From NCBI GenBank assembly GCA_963402885.1, contig OY727099.1, positions 3,336,001-3,400,000 on the forward strand: DNA of 64,000 nucleotides. Direction: 5' to 3'. The DNA comes from Antedon bifida (taxonomy: Eukaryota > Echinodermata > Crinoidea > Comatulida > Antedonidae). Below, piece after piece: positions 22,901-38,300 of the stretch. The notes below the pieces were generated by a model. It did no database searches. It worked only from the letters and a program-made list of their open reading frames with translations, and was not told the origin of the DNA. The translations under genes and the position numbers were made by a program. Within the stretch, counting starts at the first letter, position 1, and every line of letters begins with the position of its first letter.

Positions 22901-25900
22901 CTTACTATATACTGACACTGCGACAAAATTAATGGAAGCAAATCACGGTCTGGATCATAGACGATCAGATGCGACTGTAATAAATCTGATTTCGTCTGCA
23001 CTTTACTGAAAAAATAAAATAAACAACACTTTTAAACTGTCAATATTAATTAGTCCTCAAAAAAGAATTTATGTAATGCTGTTTGTCATTGCATTGAACT
23101 CTAAACATCTCAAGCAACACTATTAAATCAAAACCAATTAAAACAGCTTTATTGTTTCACCCTAGCTATACCATAATTAAGAGATGCCAGGTGTTCTCGT
23201 GAATTTTGGAGGTACTAGGACAATAACTGCAATTATATTAATATTAAAAATGTATCACTAATCTAAAAAGTAGTATAAAAAGAGATACCACCAATCATTA
23301 TATTATATTGATGAGCTGCATCTTTTTGAAAATTACACCAATTTAATTTATTTTTAATTTAATTTTTTATTTATTTAATTTTGGATTTATATAGCGCTTT
23401 TCCAAGTGACCAAAGCGCTGTACAATAGAAAATACTATATACTCAACAAAACTTACAAAAAACAAAAAATAGACAATAAGTCTCATTAAAATATTCAGGT
23501 CAACATAAAGCACAGAAAACGTATGTGTACACAGGAACATTTTCGCAAAATTATGCATAAAAATTGAAAGAAATACTCAAAATAAATTGGTAAAACTAAC
23601 CTTAGTTGCTCATTTCGGATGTTTTGAAATTTTCCAAGAAATTCATTTTGTGTATTTACAAGAAAATCTACAAGACCAGTGCTACAGAGCCCCGATCCCT
23701 GCATTGTTGGTAACAGTATCGCCATGTTGCTGTTGCACGTCAAGGTTTCCAAAAAGCATTCTTTTGAGACTGGTGCTTTGACTAAAATCATTAATCAAAA
23801 TTAATCTTTTAAATATCTAATTATTATAAACAACTTAGGCTTCATAATAATGTCGTTCGTAGGAAATAGGAAGATTTCTATCTATCTACAGAAGGTGCTT
23901 TAATATAAAAAAATAACATTATTGTAGTAAAATCTGATCCCTTCTGAGCAATACTTTTTTAATTTTTTTTTAAACAACATAATAAATACAGTAAGAGAAA
24001 AAAAGTACATCTATTTAATATAAATTTAATGTAAAGAAAGAATACTTATTTCAGTTCTAAATGTATAAAAATAATTTTACCTGTTGCTGCTACATCTTGT
24101 CTGAGAGAATTCCATGCATAAAAAAATGTGTCAATTAAACGTTTAAACTCTGAATGCTCTGACACTGAAACGAACAATAATAATTATTATTATTTTATTT
24201 CTGCATTTTGGAATTGGCATTATTGTAATTATTATCAGGCCTGGACCATACCTACAAAACTTGTTGATGATAAATGTTTTATAAAAGTGCTTTACCGTTT
24301 AGGTTTTAATGTAACAAAACTAAGATAGAAAATAATAAAGACTATTATTCCTTTTAGGACAAGTATAGCAATTTCACTGTCATATTAGAAGGTATAAAGA
24401 AATTTGTTCACAGTAACAATACACAAAACACCTACCAACTGGTAGGTCAGAATCTCAAATCCCAAGTTAAAATACTAATAACTTATTCATCCATTATTTA
24501 TTATTTATTCTTCTATTAGATTAAAAACCTAAAGAAAAACTATTTACCAACAAAGCTCTATTAAATATCAGTGAAAATAATTACCAGGGAGTTGGTCCAA
24601 AAACTTTGAGATGCTTAAGGTGATTGCTTCAGACGAATCTATATGTCGATTAAACTTGTTGATTAGTAGACGTTGTAATTGTACTATGTCAGGTAGATAT
24701 CGCACAAATCTTAGATGCTTTTCCTGCAACAAAAAATGTTTTTAATAAAGTATTTTATATAGTATATACAGAGCAAATCTGTATGCAGTACCGAACTATT
24801 AAAGTATACTTATTTCGCATTTTTAACTATTTCAAATCTTAATGTGAACAGAAATGTCTTGCTACTATAATTTTGATTAGTACTGTATTAATGGAATGTA
24901 TAATTAAATACTATTATTGCCAGTTTCTGAATTACGAATCACAGTCATACAGTAGTCTAACTAACTATCTAACCTTTTCCATGAAATTCTTAAGTACAAG
25001 CAAGGAATTATCATCTTGCTCATTTTCCAAAGCTTGATGGATGCTGTGTATTGTGATGCGACTTCGATACTGCCAAACATGAGATGTGTCAGCCAGATTA
25101 CCAAGGTCTTCAGGCTCAATTGGTGCATTCAGCAAACACATCAGGGGGTCATTGCTAAGACGTTTGTCCTCGCCTAATGCCTTGTTTGATTTGTGGATCA
25201 TTTTGTCCAGACCCTAGATAAACATTAAAAGTACGTTTCAGGAACACAGTTACATTTAATGAGTGGAAGGGATGCTGAGGTGTAAAAAAAGACTTGGTGA
25301 ATGCTTTAATTCAACCTCAACCCAGTTGAGTTAAATTCCTGGGGTCAAAACAGCTTAGTTACAAAATCCTCTTTACTTTGCTTTAAGTAAATTATTTTGC
25401 TTAAGTCAGTTTTCAGAGTAATGATGTAGTCCATAACATAAAAAGGACTGGTTTGATAATAAAAGATACAATTTTTCACCTAAGCACTTTTTAACTATGA
25501 CTTAAGCAAAAAGATTGATAGTCTACCTGAAAGACAGGTTTTATGTAAGCTGCTGTAAAGTTTTCTTCCCAAGTCTTTCTACAATTCTTCGATGTTAGCA
25601 GTTGCTGAAAACCAGTTTGTAATTTTTCTATAAAACAAAATAATAAACTTGGGTAATTAACAAAAATAAAAACAATTTTCGCTCTTGACAAAAAAAATTA
25701 CAATAAGGGCTTTTGGAAAGTTAGCAGATGAATTTAGGCATCAGTGTTTGCATAGTGATGCGATCACACCCTGGGTAATTTTTAAATCACTACAGGAGAC
25801 AGAAATTTATGGAAATAAAATCACACCAACTAGATTTTTATCTTAAATCTTTTAACTTCTTACAAGACCCTGACCCAAACAAACAGTGTGACTTACCAGC

Positions 25901-26333
25901 AACTCTTCTTTGAAAAATATTGTCAATGACTTTATGCAGAATAAATATACAGTCATCCCTGCTTTTTCCTGTTGTCACTGACAAGAGCCGTACATCATTA
26001 TGCAGATGTTGCCATAGAAATTCAAAGACATTTAGTGGTGTTGGTTTAATGATGGTGATAATTGGCTAAAAAAGAACACAATTTTTTTATTCAAACTTTA
26101 TACAAAGTTTAAATATATTATGATAAAATACACTAACAGCTAAATTCATATATGTATAATATTAAAACGCTACCTGAGGTCCATGTTGGCACTCTGTACC
26201 CAGTAGCATGCTACCATGCAACAGGAATCGAACAATAGCAGTTGCTACACAGTTCATGGATCTTTCACAAACAATCTGGTTACCATATGGCTGAGCTTCG
26301 CCTAGCACATGACCTGTTGATGTTGTATCAATC
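19967..26333 (-). CDS. RNF213: RNF213 C-terminal domain exons and stop
   Basis: Exons 26174-26333, 25897-26065, 25527-25627, 24974-25213, 24585-24723, 24081-24164, 23601-23781, 22729-23005, 22029-22226, 21311-21400, 20827-20999, 19967-20114. Conserved: TGHVLGEAQPYGN, FVRYLPDIVQLQRLLI, GSGLCSTGLVDFLVNTQNEF, DRDLLPLILSQCQYI, CGCLASLDIAIGFLANY, LRHCRLKHVLALWQLL, and at the end ISYTLEEYYAIKNENAEI, LDNLPDTITLSHAVDTWKT. Stop TGA at 19967-19969. The last intron (20115-20826) contains a minisatellite. Confidence 0.93.
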
Positions 26334-29300
26334 CTGCAAAAAATGTAAAAATATCACTATACCTTCTTTAAGTACAATATATTTTTTGTGTGATATTGAT
26401 CTGAGATGTTTAAGAATCTGAGCCAACAGAGTAAATATTTGAGTATAATGCATAAACGAAATATTTCTTAACAGTACACCAATTAAGAATTGACAAAGAC
26501 ATTTATTTTCAGTTGAAACAAGTTCTTAACAAAAATTCATCAATAGTAGATCTAGAGTAGTAGATCAATAAAGATTGGCTTTAAAAGTGTGCTGGCAAAA
26601 AAATTAAATATAAATGTTATTGTCCAGAAGATTGGCTGAAAAACAATCAATACTTATATATAATATTACAACTGTTGAAACCTGAATTAATTTTATTAGT
26701 CATTTATTTTTTTATTCCCTTACCTTCACTTATATATTATTATATTTATAATACAATGAATGAACTAAAATGATTAAATTAACGAATGGCAGGTATTCAA
26801 ATAATGAGATTTGTAAAATCAAAGTTACAACTTTACATTTTAGTAACTTCAATTGATGTGTTGTCTGAACGTAATCTATGTTGCTGCCCTCCAATTGGCA
26901 AGTTACATTCAAGACAATGTCCAGTAAAAGTTGCTCTGCCACACTGAAAATACAATAGGAAATTCTTTAATAGTGATAATACAAAAATATTATCAATTAA
27001 GATGTAGGCTTAAGTCCAAAAAGGTAAGGAGTACATTGTTACCACTATTACTATATTGTTTTAAAGTTCAGTTTAAAATTTAATTAACGGCATAAGCAAA
27101 TCAGGGCCAGTATACTTACATCTCCAATAACGTAAGGGTGACCATTTGGACATTCTACAGTAAAAACAAATAGAGTATTATTAAAAAAAACTGATAAAAA
27201 GTTTAGTCGCTAGCTGCTTGACTCCTGGACAACCGGAGTGGCAAGGATCTCTATCTACTGTAGATAATTGGTGCTTAATAAAATTGCAAAAGACGAGAGT
27301 GACAAGGGTGTATAAAACTGTAGGATCTTATACAAATATGAAGTAAAATTAAAGTGACCTTTAAGTTGACTTACGATTCCATGTCATGTTACGCTCAGTA
27401 TTTGATCGACGGAGTGCCTTCACAGCTTCCATTGTATCATCTTGTGGCATTGCTGGTAAAAATGAATTCTAAAATGGAGAAATAATGTTTTAATTAATAA
27501 GTTTTGCATGGTATGTTTCAAAAGATTAAAAAAAGAATGGCTGAATTTATAATTCTCTAACCTGTTGGTGTCCTACTGTACGCTTGAAGAAGGTTTGCTG
27601 TCATCAATTGGCTGTCATCCTTTCTCATAATTCATTTGTCCATTCTTTTATGGTCATTGTTATAATCAATGTGGTAATTTGTAAAATCCTTGTATTGTAC
27701 ATTTTCCAATTATTATTACTCAGAATTTAATCTGGATAACATCAAATTCATTAAGGTACTTGCTAGTTATTGTAAGTGTAAAATTATATAATATTTTTTG
27801 TTTATTTCAACCATAGAGATGTTTCAACATTTGCCTCCATTTAATAGGAGGCATTTAGTAGAGTAGAACTAATGAAAAAAAGGGGCCAACCTCAAAAAAA
27901 TTGCAACAAAAGGTTTTTCAACGGATTTTGGTAGTATTGGGTGTACTAAATAACAGAAAAAAAGTCTCAAGAATTTTGACCACCGGAAAGTGGTTTTTTT
28001 TCAAGATGGCCGCCAAAATAGATAAAACGTTAAAATGTCAATACCTCCTAAACTACTTGGTCTATTGATATGATTTTGGTACCAAAATACTCAGAACATA
28101 CATATTTATATTTGCCCTAATAGAACATTTTGGCCAAAAATGACCGGAAATGCTATTTCTTGCATGTTTGACCTTTGACCTTGATATGTTGTATCTTGGT
28201 AACAACTGACCGTAGGGAAACAAATTGTGACTCAAATTGTTCAGAATGTACATATTTACATTTATTGTAATGAGACATTTTGTCAAAAAATGGTTAGAAG
28301 TAAAGGTTATTGACCTTTAACCTTTATCTATGTAGAATGTCCATATCTCGGCAACTATGTGTGGTAGAGATTTAAAATTGGGCTCTAAATACTGAGCATA
28401 TGCTTATTTATATTTACTCTAATGAAACAGTTTGACAAAAAATGACCAGAAACGACATTTTTTGATGATTGACCTTGATATGCTATATTTCGATAATGAC
28501 TGACTAACTATTTATGGCTCAATTTGTTCAGAATATAATTATTTTTATTTCGTATAATGGTCTAATCTACCCATGGAATTAAGAGCTTTCCTGGGTAACT
28601 GTAATATTTATAAAGACTTTTAGAATATGAGTTCAAGTTCAAATTGTTCAGAACATACTGTATACATTCTTAATAATAATAGTGAATAAAAAACCCGAAA
28701 AGTAAACAAAAACAAATATAATAATAATTTTTAATTTCTAATTACGGTATAGCAGCAGTTGATTGGATATTGTGCATGTATTTAGTACGGCTTCCTAAAC
28801 AACTTTTTTAACTTCGTCTTCATCATCGTCATCAATCTCTCTATCTACGTTGTTCCATTCTTCTAGTTGACACACTCCCCAAACTGAAGTACATGCCAAT
28901 CCATAGCATCTACAACTGCAACATACAGTTTTACATCCAGTAGTACAGTTACAATGGATGATTTTCAAAAGTTCTTCTGAAGCAGCAGTTTCAATCGTCA
29001 TTATTGGCACAAATGTTTTATTAAAAACTTCCCCGACTTGGTAGCATCCATGGTATTATCTTTCTTTATCCATTGCATGATTTGATAGTATACTCTAAGA
29101 CTGTGACATTTTGTAGCAGATGAGGTTGGTGGTAGTAGTTGTTGAGGTTTGATAAATTATTTACCCTCAGCAACTTTCTTATTAAACAGCTTGCATCTGT
29201 AGCTATTTGGGAAATCCAGTGACTTGGCTCCAAAACGAATAGACATGGCCTTTAATCCAAACTCCTCGATAGTTTGAAGTTTCTGATGCGGTTGAGTGAA

Positions 29301-32300
29301 ACTATCGGCACACATCAGTGTCATATTCTAGGTTACTTTCTATCAATTTATTGATTTATTTGCCTTCCTAAAGATGTCTTTAGGCTTTGAAGAGTGAGGG
29401 TGGAAACGGACTTGATATTTCATTACATCGTCTAGAGAGATTTGTCCTAACTGAATTTGATGGAAAGAAAGAAGAATTCCTGTCAAGGCATGAGAACAAA
29501 CACAAATTTATCAACATGCTTTCATATGAGCTATAGAAAAAAGAGTGGAGTTGTGGCTTGATGGTTATGATGCTTGGCTACCACTCCAAGGGTCCTGAGT
29601 TCAAGTCCCGTCACATGTCAGGATTTTTTCTAAGGACCAAATTACTCCACTCCCAAAGACTTGTAATAAGACTTTGTTTACGTAGAGCATCTTGTGTATA
29701 TGTTTGTCTTGTGAACCTCTGAGGGTCCCTAATGATCAGCAATAGCTGGATGGATCACCCTCATTAAATATGGTTTAAAAAAAAACAAAAAAAACGATGT
29801 TGACATTGCTCTGGCAACAGTTGAAGTCAGAAGTCAATAATACAGTAACTTTGATTGGAGAAGACACGGACTTACTGGTACTTTTACTGTATCATGTAAA
29901 TACAACAAACCGAGAAATGTACTTCAGATTAGACAAAGGAAAAGATGGGCCTACTAGAGTGATTAATGTAACCAGATTGAAATCTGTTTTAGGATATAAA
30001 ATCATCCATTGTAACTACTGGATGTATGTTGCAGTTGTAGAAGCTATGGATTGGCATGTACTTCAGTTTGGGGAGTGTGTCAACTAGAAGAATGGAACAA
30101 CGTAGATAGAGAGATTGATGACGATGATGAAGACGAAGTTGGAACAGTTGTTTAAGATGCCGTACTAAATACATGCACAATATCTAATCAATTGCTGCTA
30201 TACCATAATTAGAAATTTAAAAGTTATTATTATATTTGTTTTTGTTTACTTTTCGGTTTTTTATTTACTATTATTATTAAGATTGTATACAGTATGTTCT
30301 GAACAATTTGAACTTGAACTCATATTCTGAAGGTCTTTATAAATATTACAGTTATTTGATTCCCAGGAAAGCTCTCTATTTCATAAGTAGATTAGACCAT
30401 TATACGAAATAAAAAATAATTATATTCTGAACAAATTGAGCCATAAAAGGTGTATCTCAGTCAGTCATTATCGAAATATAGCATATCAAGGTCAATGGTC
30501 AAACATGTCGTTTCTGGTCATTTTTTGTCAAACTGTTTCATTAGAGTAAATATAAATAAGTATATTCTCAGTATTTAGAGCCCAATTTTAAATCTCTACC
30601 ACACATAGTTGCCGAGATATGGAAATTATACACAGATAAAGTTAAAGGTCAATAACCTTTACTTCCAACCATTTTTTGACAAAATGTCTCATTACAATAA
30701 ATGTAAATATGTACATTCTGAACAATTTGAGCCATCATTTGTTTCCCTACGGTCAGTTGTTACCAAGATACAACATATCAAGGTCAAAGGTCAAATTGTC
30801 AGAAATGGTATTTCCGGTCATTTTTGGCCAAAATGTTCTATTATAGCGAATATAAATATGTATGTTCTGAGTATGTTGGTACCAAAATCATATCAATAGA
30901 CCAAGTAGTTTAGGAGGTATGGACATTTTAACTTTTTATCTATTTTGGCGGCCATCTTGAAAAAAAACACTTTCCGGTGGTCGAAATTCTTGAGACTTTT
31001 TTTCTGTTATTTAGTACACTCAATACTACCAAAATCCGTTGAAAAACCTTTTGTTGCAATTTTTTTGAGGTGAAACCTTATTTCTACTCTACTAATTCTA
31101 GGCATATGTATATGGCATGCTCTGACTTTTGCATTTGCTTTGTTGCAGTTTGGCTTAAGATTGTAGGGCTGATTATCAATAATCTAATTACTGTAGTTAT
31201 TATTTGAGTTTAAAAGTATCTTACCTGCATGTTAGAAGGATTTCTCATCAATGTAGCAAGGCATTGTGTCAATGATTTTCGATCAACTACATTTAGAACA
31301 ACTTGAAGGTGATTCACAGCTCCCTGAATACCGTAGTCTTGATGACTCAAACCAGGCGTGACTCTAAGAACATGCTGCACATTCTGTGCTCTGTTCATCA
31401 ACAATGTGTCTGCTAGATCCTTTACAAACAAAATTTACATTTTGATTTTGTTACTTATGTATTTTTTTTTCATTGACATTGAGAATTTTGTACTGACAAT
31501 AATAATCACATTTTTACTTACCTTACTTTTGAGGAATGCAAAATTCTGAAAGACCTTTCCAAACTTTCTTTTAACCTAAATAAAAAATCATAGAGAAGCA
31601 ATCCTAATATACAAATGGAACGATAGATTAACTGATTGCGCAATTTGTATTTTTGGTAATTCAAATAAACTTTTCCAAAATATACAAACTATTTAATTAA
31701 AAATTAATTCAACTTTAAATTAACTTACCTCTGAAGAGATCATTTTAGTGCCTACTTGTGTTGTTGCATTCATTGTTATCTCTCTAAATATGGAAAGGAG
31801 CAAGTAAACTTCTTTTTGCTTTTCTTGTCCTTTTACACTCTACATAAACAAAAACGGTAGAATTTTTAAAGACTAGTAAACTGTGAAGAAGTCATGACCG
31901 TCACCAGTTATAGTTTATTTTCTTTTATAGAATGTACTATGGAACTAAAATCTATAACATTGAGCTCGTTTGTATCTTATGTGTTATACTAAAAAACAAG
32001 TATTCTACTCTAGAAATAATTATTACAACGTACAAGAATCACTTTTGACATTTTCTTATATTTTTTGTCCACTAAGCATTCACCAACTGCTTCCCGGATG
32101 GTCTTATACATATCTCCAAGAATGACAAAATAATCTTGAACACTTTGCTCCTATTTGTGGTAAAAACAAAATTAAAATTATACATTTACCATTTAGAATC
32201 TTACAGTTAAAAATATAAATTAGTTGTCTGTTTCCACCACCACCCCCACCCACCCCACAGAATTAATTGAGAGGTCTTTGTTTTTGTAAATGTGTTTCCA

Positions 32301-35300
32301 CTATCAATTATAGTTTTGACTATTCCATGGTTGAATAGGCATGTATCCATAGATCTAAAGGACTGTAGCAAATAATATAATAATACAAGTGTGTACCATA
32401 AGAATATACATAATATTAAGAGGCTATATTACCCACTGTAAAAAGAGATTATCAGTAAAATAACAATTAAACAAAAATGCGGACCTGAACCTTCAACTCA
32501 TCTGGCAAGATCCATTTCAACTGGTCATCTTCTCTGAGTTGGTTGACAGCATCTCTACCATATGCCTTATACATGTATCTTATTAGGTACAGCTGGGCTT
32601 GCTTGTTCCTCATACAAAACCCACAAGCTTCTCTAAGCAGCATGCTTAGCTTAAAAAATAATTTGTCATAAATAGTGAATACATATACACATGTTTAAGT
32701 TTTTAGCTGGGTCACATCTGAGTAAGTGCCAATGACACATCTTGTTGACATGCTAACCAAACCATTATTTATTGACAAATAGTTAGTGCTTGATAAGTAC
32801 TATAAATAATAATCAAATAAAACTTACAAGACGCTTGACGTTTATTGAATGTTGGTGTTGCTGTGTCACATCAATGAGAATAGTAAATGCAAATCGTATC
32901 TGCGATACAGCTTCAAGTAACTTTACACTTAATGAATCTTCTAACATGTGTTGTCTTGTAAAGAAAGTTACAGCACTCTGAAGTTTCCTATGAGCATGAT
33001 CTAGGAGCTCACATGTTCTATTATCTGCAGTGTCTTGAGAGACACGTGAATAGTATGTGTCCTAAAAGAAATTGGATTAGGAAAAAGGTGTTTAATATTT
33101 TATTTATCCAGTCTCAAATTTATTGTCTAGTGATGACAGGACCTTCTTTGACTGGGTGTTTGTTTATATTCACCTAAACTTCACTTGCCTAGCAGTTATT
33201 CTCTAGAAGACTACTGAAGTACACCAACGGAAATGTCAATTTATCAATTATGAATCACAACCAAAAATCATAATGCTTTACTAATGTTAATATTACCACA
33301 GAATAAAAGTTCATTCCATGCGATAGTCACCTATACATGATATATTGAGAGTACAATAGTTGTTCAGATGGCACTTAAAATTCAATCAAAATAGGGGTAA
33401 TGTTATACTCTAAAAAAAAACTCAAAATAAGAATGAAGAACATGTATTAAACTTAATGACATAGAGTAAAAGAGATCTTTTAAATTGTATTTTTGTGATG
33501 ATTACATATACACACCTCTAAACAGTCTATAAACAATTTGCAGATATCACCAGCATTAGACTCTTTCAAAAAGGAATTGCAATTCTTTAAATATCTGTCT
33601 ACATGTTCTTTGACTTGTTCAAGACTGAAAAAAAAAGTGTTGAATGAATCACAAAGAAAAAAATATCATAATCACATCACTTTTAAATCTTAACCACAGT
33701 CATCATCAATACTGCTATCATAAAAACATTTTACCATATATAATAAAAGATAAAATAACTCACTTTGACTGAAGCAAGAGCTGAAGAAAAAATGATCTGA
33801 CAACAGGATTTGGATCGATGCAGTCCTCTGGAAATGGTGACACATTCTTCGTGGCTGGTTGGTTCTGTTTCTTTGATTCTATTGTCACATATCCTAGCAA
33901 CCTTTTGACAACCTCTCCACTAGGTGGAGTACCATTAGCAAAGCAAAGCTGTGAGATGACTTCCATGAAGAACGAGTTACAGCATTGCCTAAATGCATTA
34001 TGCTTCGCAATTGTCTCACTAAAATTCAGGAACACAAGACAAAATATGGTTCAATAAATACATACATACTTTTAACACAAAATATTTCCATTAGGCATCA
34101 AATAAATTCAACTGAAAGGAACTGGTTGCTAAAGAGCATTCATTAAACTAATTGTATCTAGCTGTGGTTACCAATACCATTTATGTGACACGATTTGAAG
34201 TTGAAAGAGGAACTAGGGTATGCGCTGCGAGAGCTTCTGTAAACATTGAACTGATCGTAATTAGTTGCAATTACCAATACTACATGATTTGAAGTTTAGT
34301 TTTTAGCAACTGTCTGTTGCTTGGAGTGCTCATGTCAACCAATTGAGTAGCGTGTCAACCTAAGCCCACACGGTTAGATTGGATTGATTCTGTAGATAGG
34401 ATTGATGTGTGAAAATGACTTTGACTTCCAAACACAAAGACAAATTATGGAGTCTGTTGTCAGCAAAAGTAAAACCAAGTATTGTTACCTGACTTGAGAT
34501 TGTTCTTTACACACAAAATCACTAGGAAATTCTGATCTGCACGATGCACATTTTTTCGCTTTTTCTGTATTAAAATATTTTTCAATACAACCTTTACAAA
34601 ACACATGTTGTTTTGGCTTACATGGAAGCAGTACAGGATCTGCAATACTCTCATCACAAATTCCACATTTATGGATTCCACTTCTGCAACCGCAAAGAAT
34701 ATTTAATTTAAATCATGTAACTAAAACTAGTTAACCGTTTTATTGTTCAAAGGAAATAAATTGTGATTTTTTACATAAATTTATATTGTGGGGCACTGTG
34801 GCAAAGTGGTTAGAGGTTGTGGGTTCAATCCAATAGTTTAGTCTCTGCAATATTTCAAATTTACCTTACCTCTTACTACTGTACCTTATGTATATATACA
34901 CTTAAATCGGTTTGTTGTCTGTATGTGCTACAAGGAAGTCGAGGTAATTTATTCACAAACTATAGTTATATTGTTTAAAATGTACATGAAATTAAATGTA
35001 CACTAAAGCCTTAAAATAAAATTACTCATGAAAACTTACTTATAGTAAACTTTACCAGCGTTCATGTTCATGTCATTCAAGATCTTAACCACAATGTTTA
35101 CAGACTTAGCTTTCTTTAAATTTGCTGATTTTCCTAGTCCCTAGAAGAAAAACCCATACAGTAATTTTTAAAATTTATACTATAATAATTAATGTTTCTG
35201 TATAAATTATTGTCACTTGAGGTTGCAATGCAGTGTTGTTGTTTACAGTTAATAAACAGTGAATTGTTTACTCCAATTATTCTAGAAAAATATATACAAA

Positions 35301-38300
35301 CCAGCCACATGGCCTTGCATTTTGGCGAGATCAATTTGGCAAACTCATCATTCGTCAAAGAGACATGCTCAAAGAAAAGCTTCATTACTGTTATCCTTGA
35401 CCATAAATATCTGAAAAAATGCAGAAATGTTCTTAATAAACAAACATACTACTACTGCAACAAAGAAAGCTGAAATAAGATAATTTTAGTGTAGGGTTTC
35501 ATTTCATCATTGCGTCTCCTTGCATCTTCTAGCCAAAATGTTATAATGATGTTTTGCTTTGTACTGAAAACCCATCTATGTACCTGCATTCATCTAGAAT
35601 TACTTTGTTTCTTGCTCCATAAATTTCTTTATCTTTTCTGAACAAGTCCATCACTCTCTGAACAAGTGGAAACAATTTATTAATTTCCTTCAGCCATTTT
35701 CTTTGTCCTTCTTGTGTACTGAAATCATGATTGATACTGTCCAATACATATTTTAGACTTGTTACATCAAGGGTCTACAACACAAATAAATACATGTAAA
35801 TGTATGTCACTATAGAGTTCTTTCAATCTAAAACGGTTTTATAGTAGGAAAAAATGTGTACATCAATGTTTGTTTTATAAAATGTAGTAGTCAATTCTTA
35901 GTGTGCATAGTCTCAGATCAATTAATCAATATATCCACTTCCCCAAATCCCTAAAATGTCATTAACAGTACAAATTAACCTTACTGCAGTAATTACAGCA
36001 GAATAATTCTTACCATTTCTCCTTCATTTTGTATCTCTTCTTCTAGTGTTGGCAACACACCTGGGTATAATTCAATGATCTGTGAAAAGTGTCTAAATCT
36101 TGCTTGCAACTTGATAAAGGCCAAATGCACGCAAGCAACCAAGTCAACACTTTTAACTTGACCTCCAAGTTTGTGTACAGTTGACAAAGATGAGTTACTT
36201 AACTGTTGGCAGAGAAGCTGTTGATGAATAAAAAAAAAAGTTTAGCTATATTTTACTTTAATAACATTGATTCTTCACAAATTTCAAATACACAGATTAA
36301 CCCCTCTAGTTCTGGGTAAAAAATAATATGGAATAAAACAATATAATATAAAAAAGTACAATTTTGGATTATAATAGAAGGGCGTACACTACACTAAGGA
36401 AGGCTGTCAATTGTGGTTCTTCCAAAAATTCCTAGAATGTTTACACATACCCTTTTTTCCGCATCATGAGTTGTCTTGCAAGTCATGCTGACAAAGTCTG
36501 AGATGTAACTTTGAATAACCTCTTCACTTCTACAAGTAATCATGGCAGTCTGAATGATTTTTCCAATGTCAGATTGCTGTGTGTTCCGCAAGAAATGCTG
36601 CTCTGATGATATATCTGCTCCAACTATCAATACAAAATGTATTCTACGTCAAAGAAATTCTTGTATATCTACAGTACCTATTATAATGTCTTGGTGGTTT
36701 AAACGAATAAGGTGAAAAAATCATAGACTTGATTTAAAAACCGACCTTTTGCTTCCAATGAAAATTTCCAAATGTCATCAAATTTTCTCTTCACAATCCA
36801 AGAATATGGAAATCTGGCTGTGAATGATTTACCGCCAAATCCTTTTTCTAAGACCGGTACTTCTGATCGCTGAACTCTTTTAGCAGGAGAAAGGAACATT
36901 TCATAGTTCATGTTCATTAAATCTTTGGATGAGAATATGCTAAGCCAAAGTTGGTGAACCCAAAGGTTGTCAGCTTTGTCAGTCATCAGAAGGTGAAGAT
37001 TGTTACTGATGTCACAGGCAGCAATTACTTCAGCCAGAAATAAGGCTACAGTTGCTGTTAAATGCTGCCAACATGCTTGTCTATATCAAGAAAAATTAAC
37101 TATATTAGAAAATGGTAGGTCAACGGTGAAATCTTATCCATAATGCACTCGCAGTTCTTAGGATGTAAAAATTTAAACAGAAGGATTAGGTTGAATTGTG
37201 CTTGCATCACTGGCACGTGAGAATTTGTTCTAGACAAGTTTTGGTGATGAATTGAAAAACACAACACACTTTTCTAAAAAGTACATAAACAGTTGCCTTC
37301 AGTGTGAACAGCACTGACGTTTTGAATTGAAGCCTGGTATGTATAAAAAAACAATCACCTAAATGTCCCATTCTCTTGAACCTGCTTGATGTCTAGACCT
37401 TTTCTGCTTAACCAATCTGAGGGATTTGGTTCTATTCCTTCCTTCTCTTTCATGAGACGAACGATGAGACGTTTTAATGAATTTAAAAATTCTGAATTCA
37501 AATAATTAAAAGAATTAGAATATGAAAAATAAAGGAAAATTTTATTTATGCAGAGTGAAGCAAAAACGACATTTATCAGCAATGATTTGATATCTGGGGG
37601 CCTGCCTGAAGCACCAATCAAAACCAGATGGGTTCTCAAAAAATCACTATATCTTAAACTTTCTTAGAGAGCTAAGGTCTTAAAGTAGTTTTCAATAAAA
37701 ACAAAATATATATGTATACATAGTTTACCATGGTGAACACAATCCCCTTCTATCAAATGTACCAGAAGATGGACTCTCTCAGTTGATCTATGTCTTTGAT
37801 CAGAAGGGTCAATAATTCTTGCCATAGCTGGATGGATACAGTCAACAAGAACAGCTGTACAACTGACAAGGGAAACATCCTCATATAGATTGCTCTCTAG
37901 ATCCATAATTTTGATATCTTCCATTGCATCATTAGATCCTTCCTCAATTCCTTGTTCAATTCTCTCTCCTTCCATCTCTTCAAGTTCAAATTAACAAATT
38001 ATTTATTAAATGAAAATGAAGAAATAATAACAATAACAACAATTACCATTATACTGATAAAGCAGTAATTTGTTGTTGCAGTACTGTTAGTAATTAGATA
38101 GAAATGATTGATTTGCACCACTTCTAATAAAGTTAAAATTGGACTCCCTTTCGAGAAAATGTATAGATCTAGAATACAAAATTACCTTCCAGTTCTTGTT
38201 CCATCTGATAAGTGATAAGTATGTTCTGCTGTACTTTGGGAACAGTAAATAGTAATTCACTTATTGGTCGGCCTAAAAGTTTGGAAACATCTGGACAATT

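Larger units (their letters stand above)
27858..31092. mobile_element. 3.2-kb foldback transposon in an RNF213 intron, TA flanks
   Basis: Two inverted arms (27858-28968 and 29999-31092) match over more than 1 kb. Outer ends are GTAGAGTAGAA and its exact complement, each flanked outward by TA, the target duplication of Tc1/mariner-like and some related DNA transposons. Each arm contains degenerate repeats of about 150 bp (around ATGACCGGAAATG, near 28090, 28240 and 28390). The unpaired centre (28969-29998) holds gene fragments and a SINE. The arms have drifted by indels (for example within the CXC fragment), so the element is old. It lies in the 3.76-kb intron between 27468 and 31225. Confidence 0.85.
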
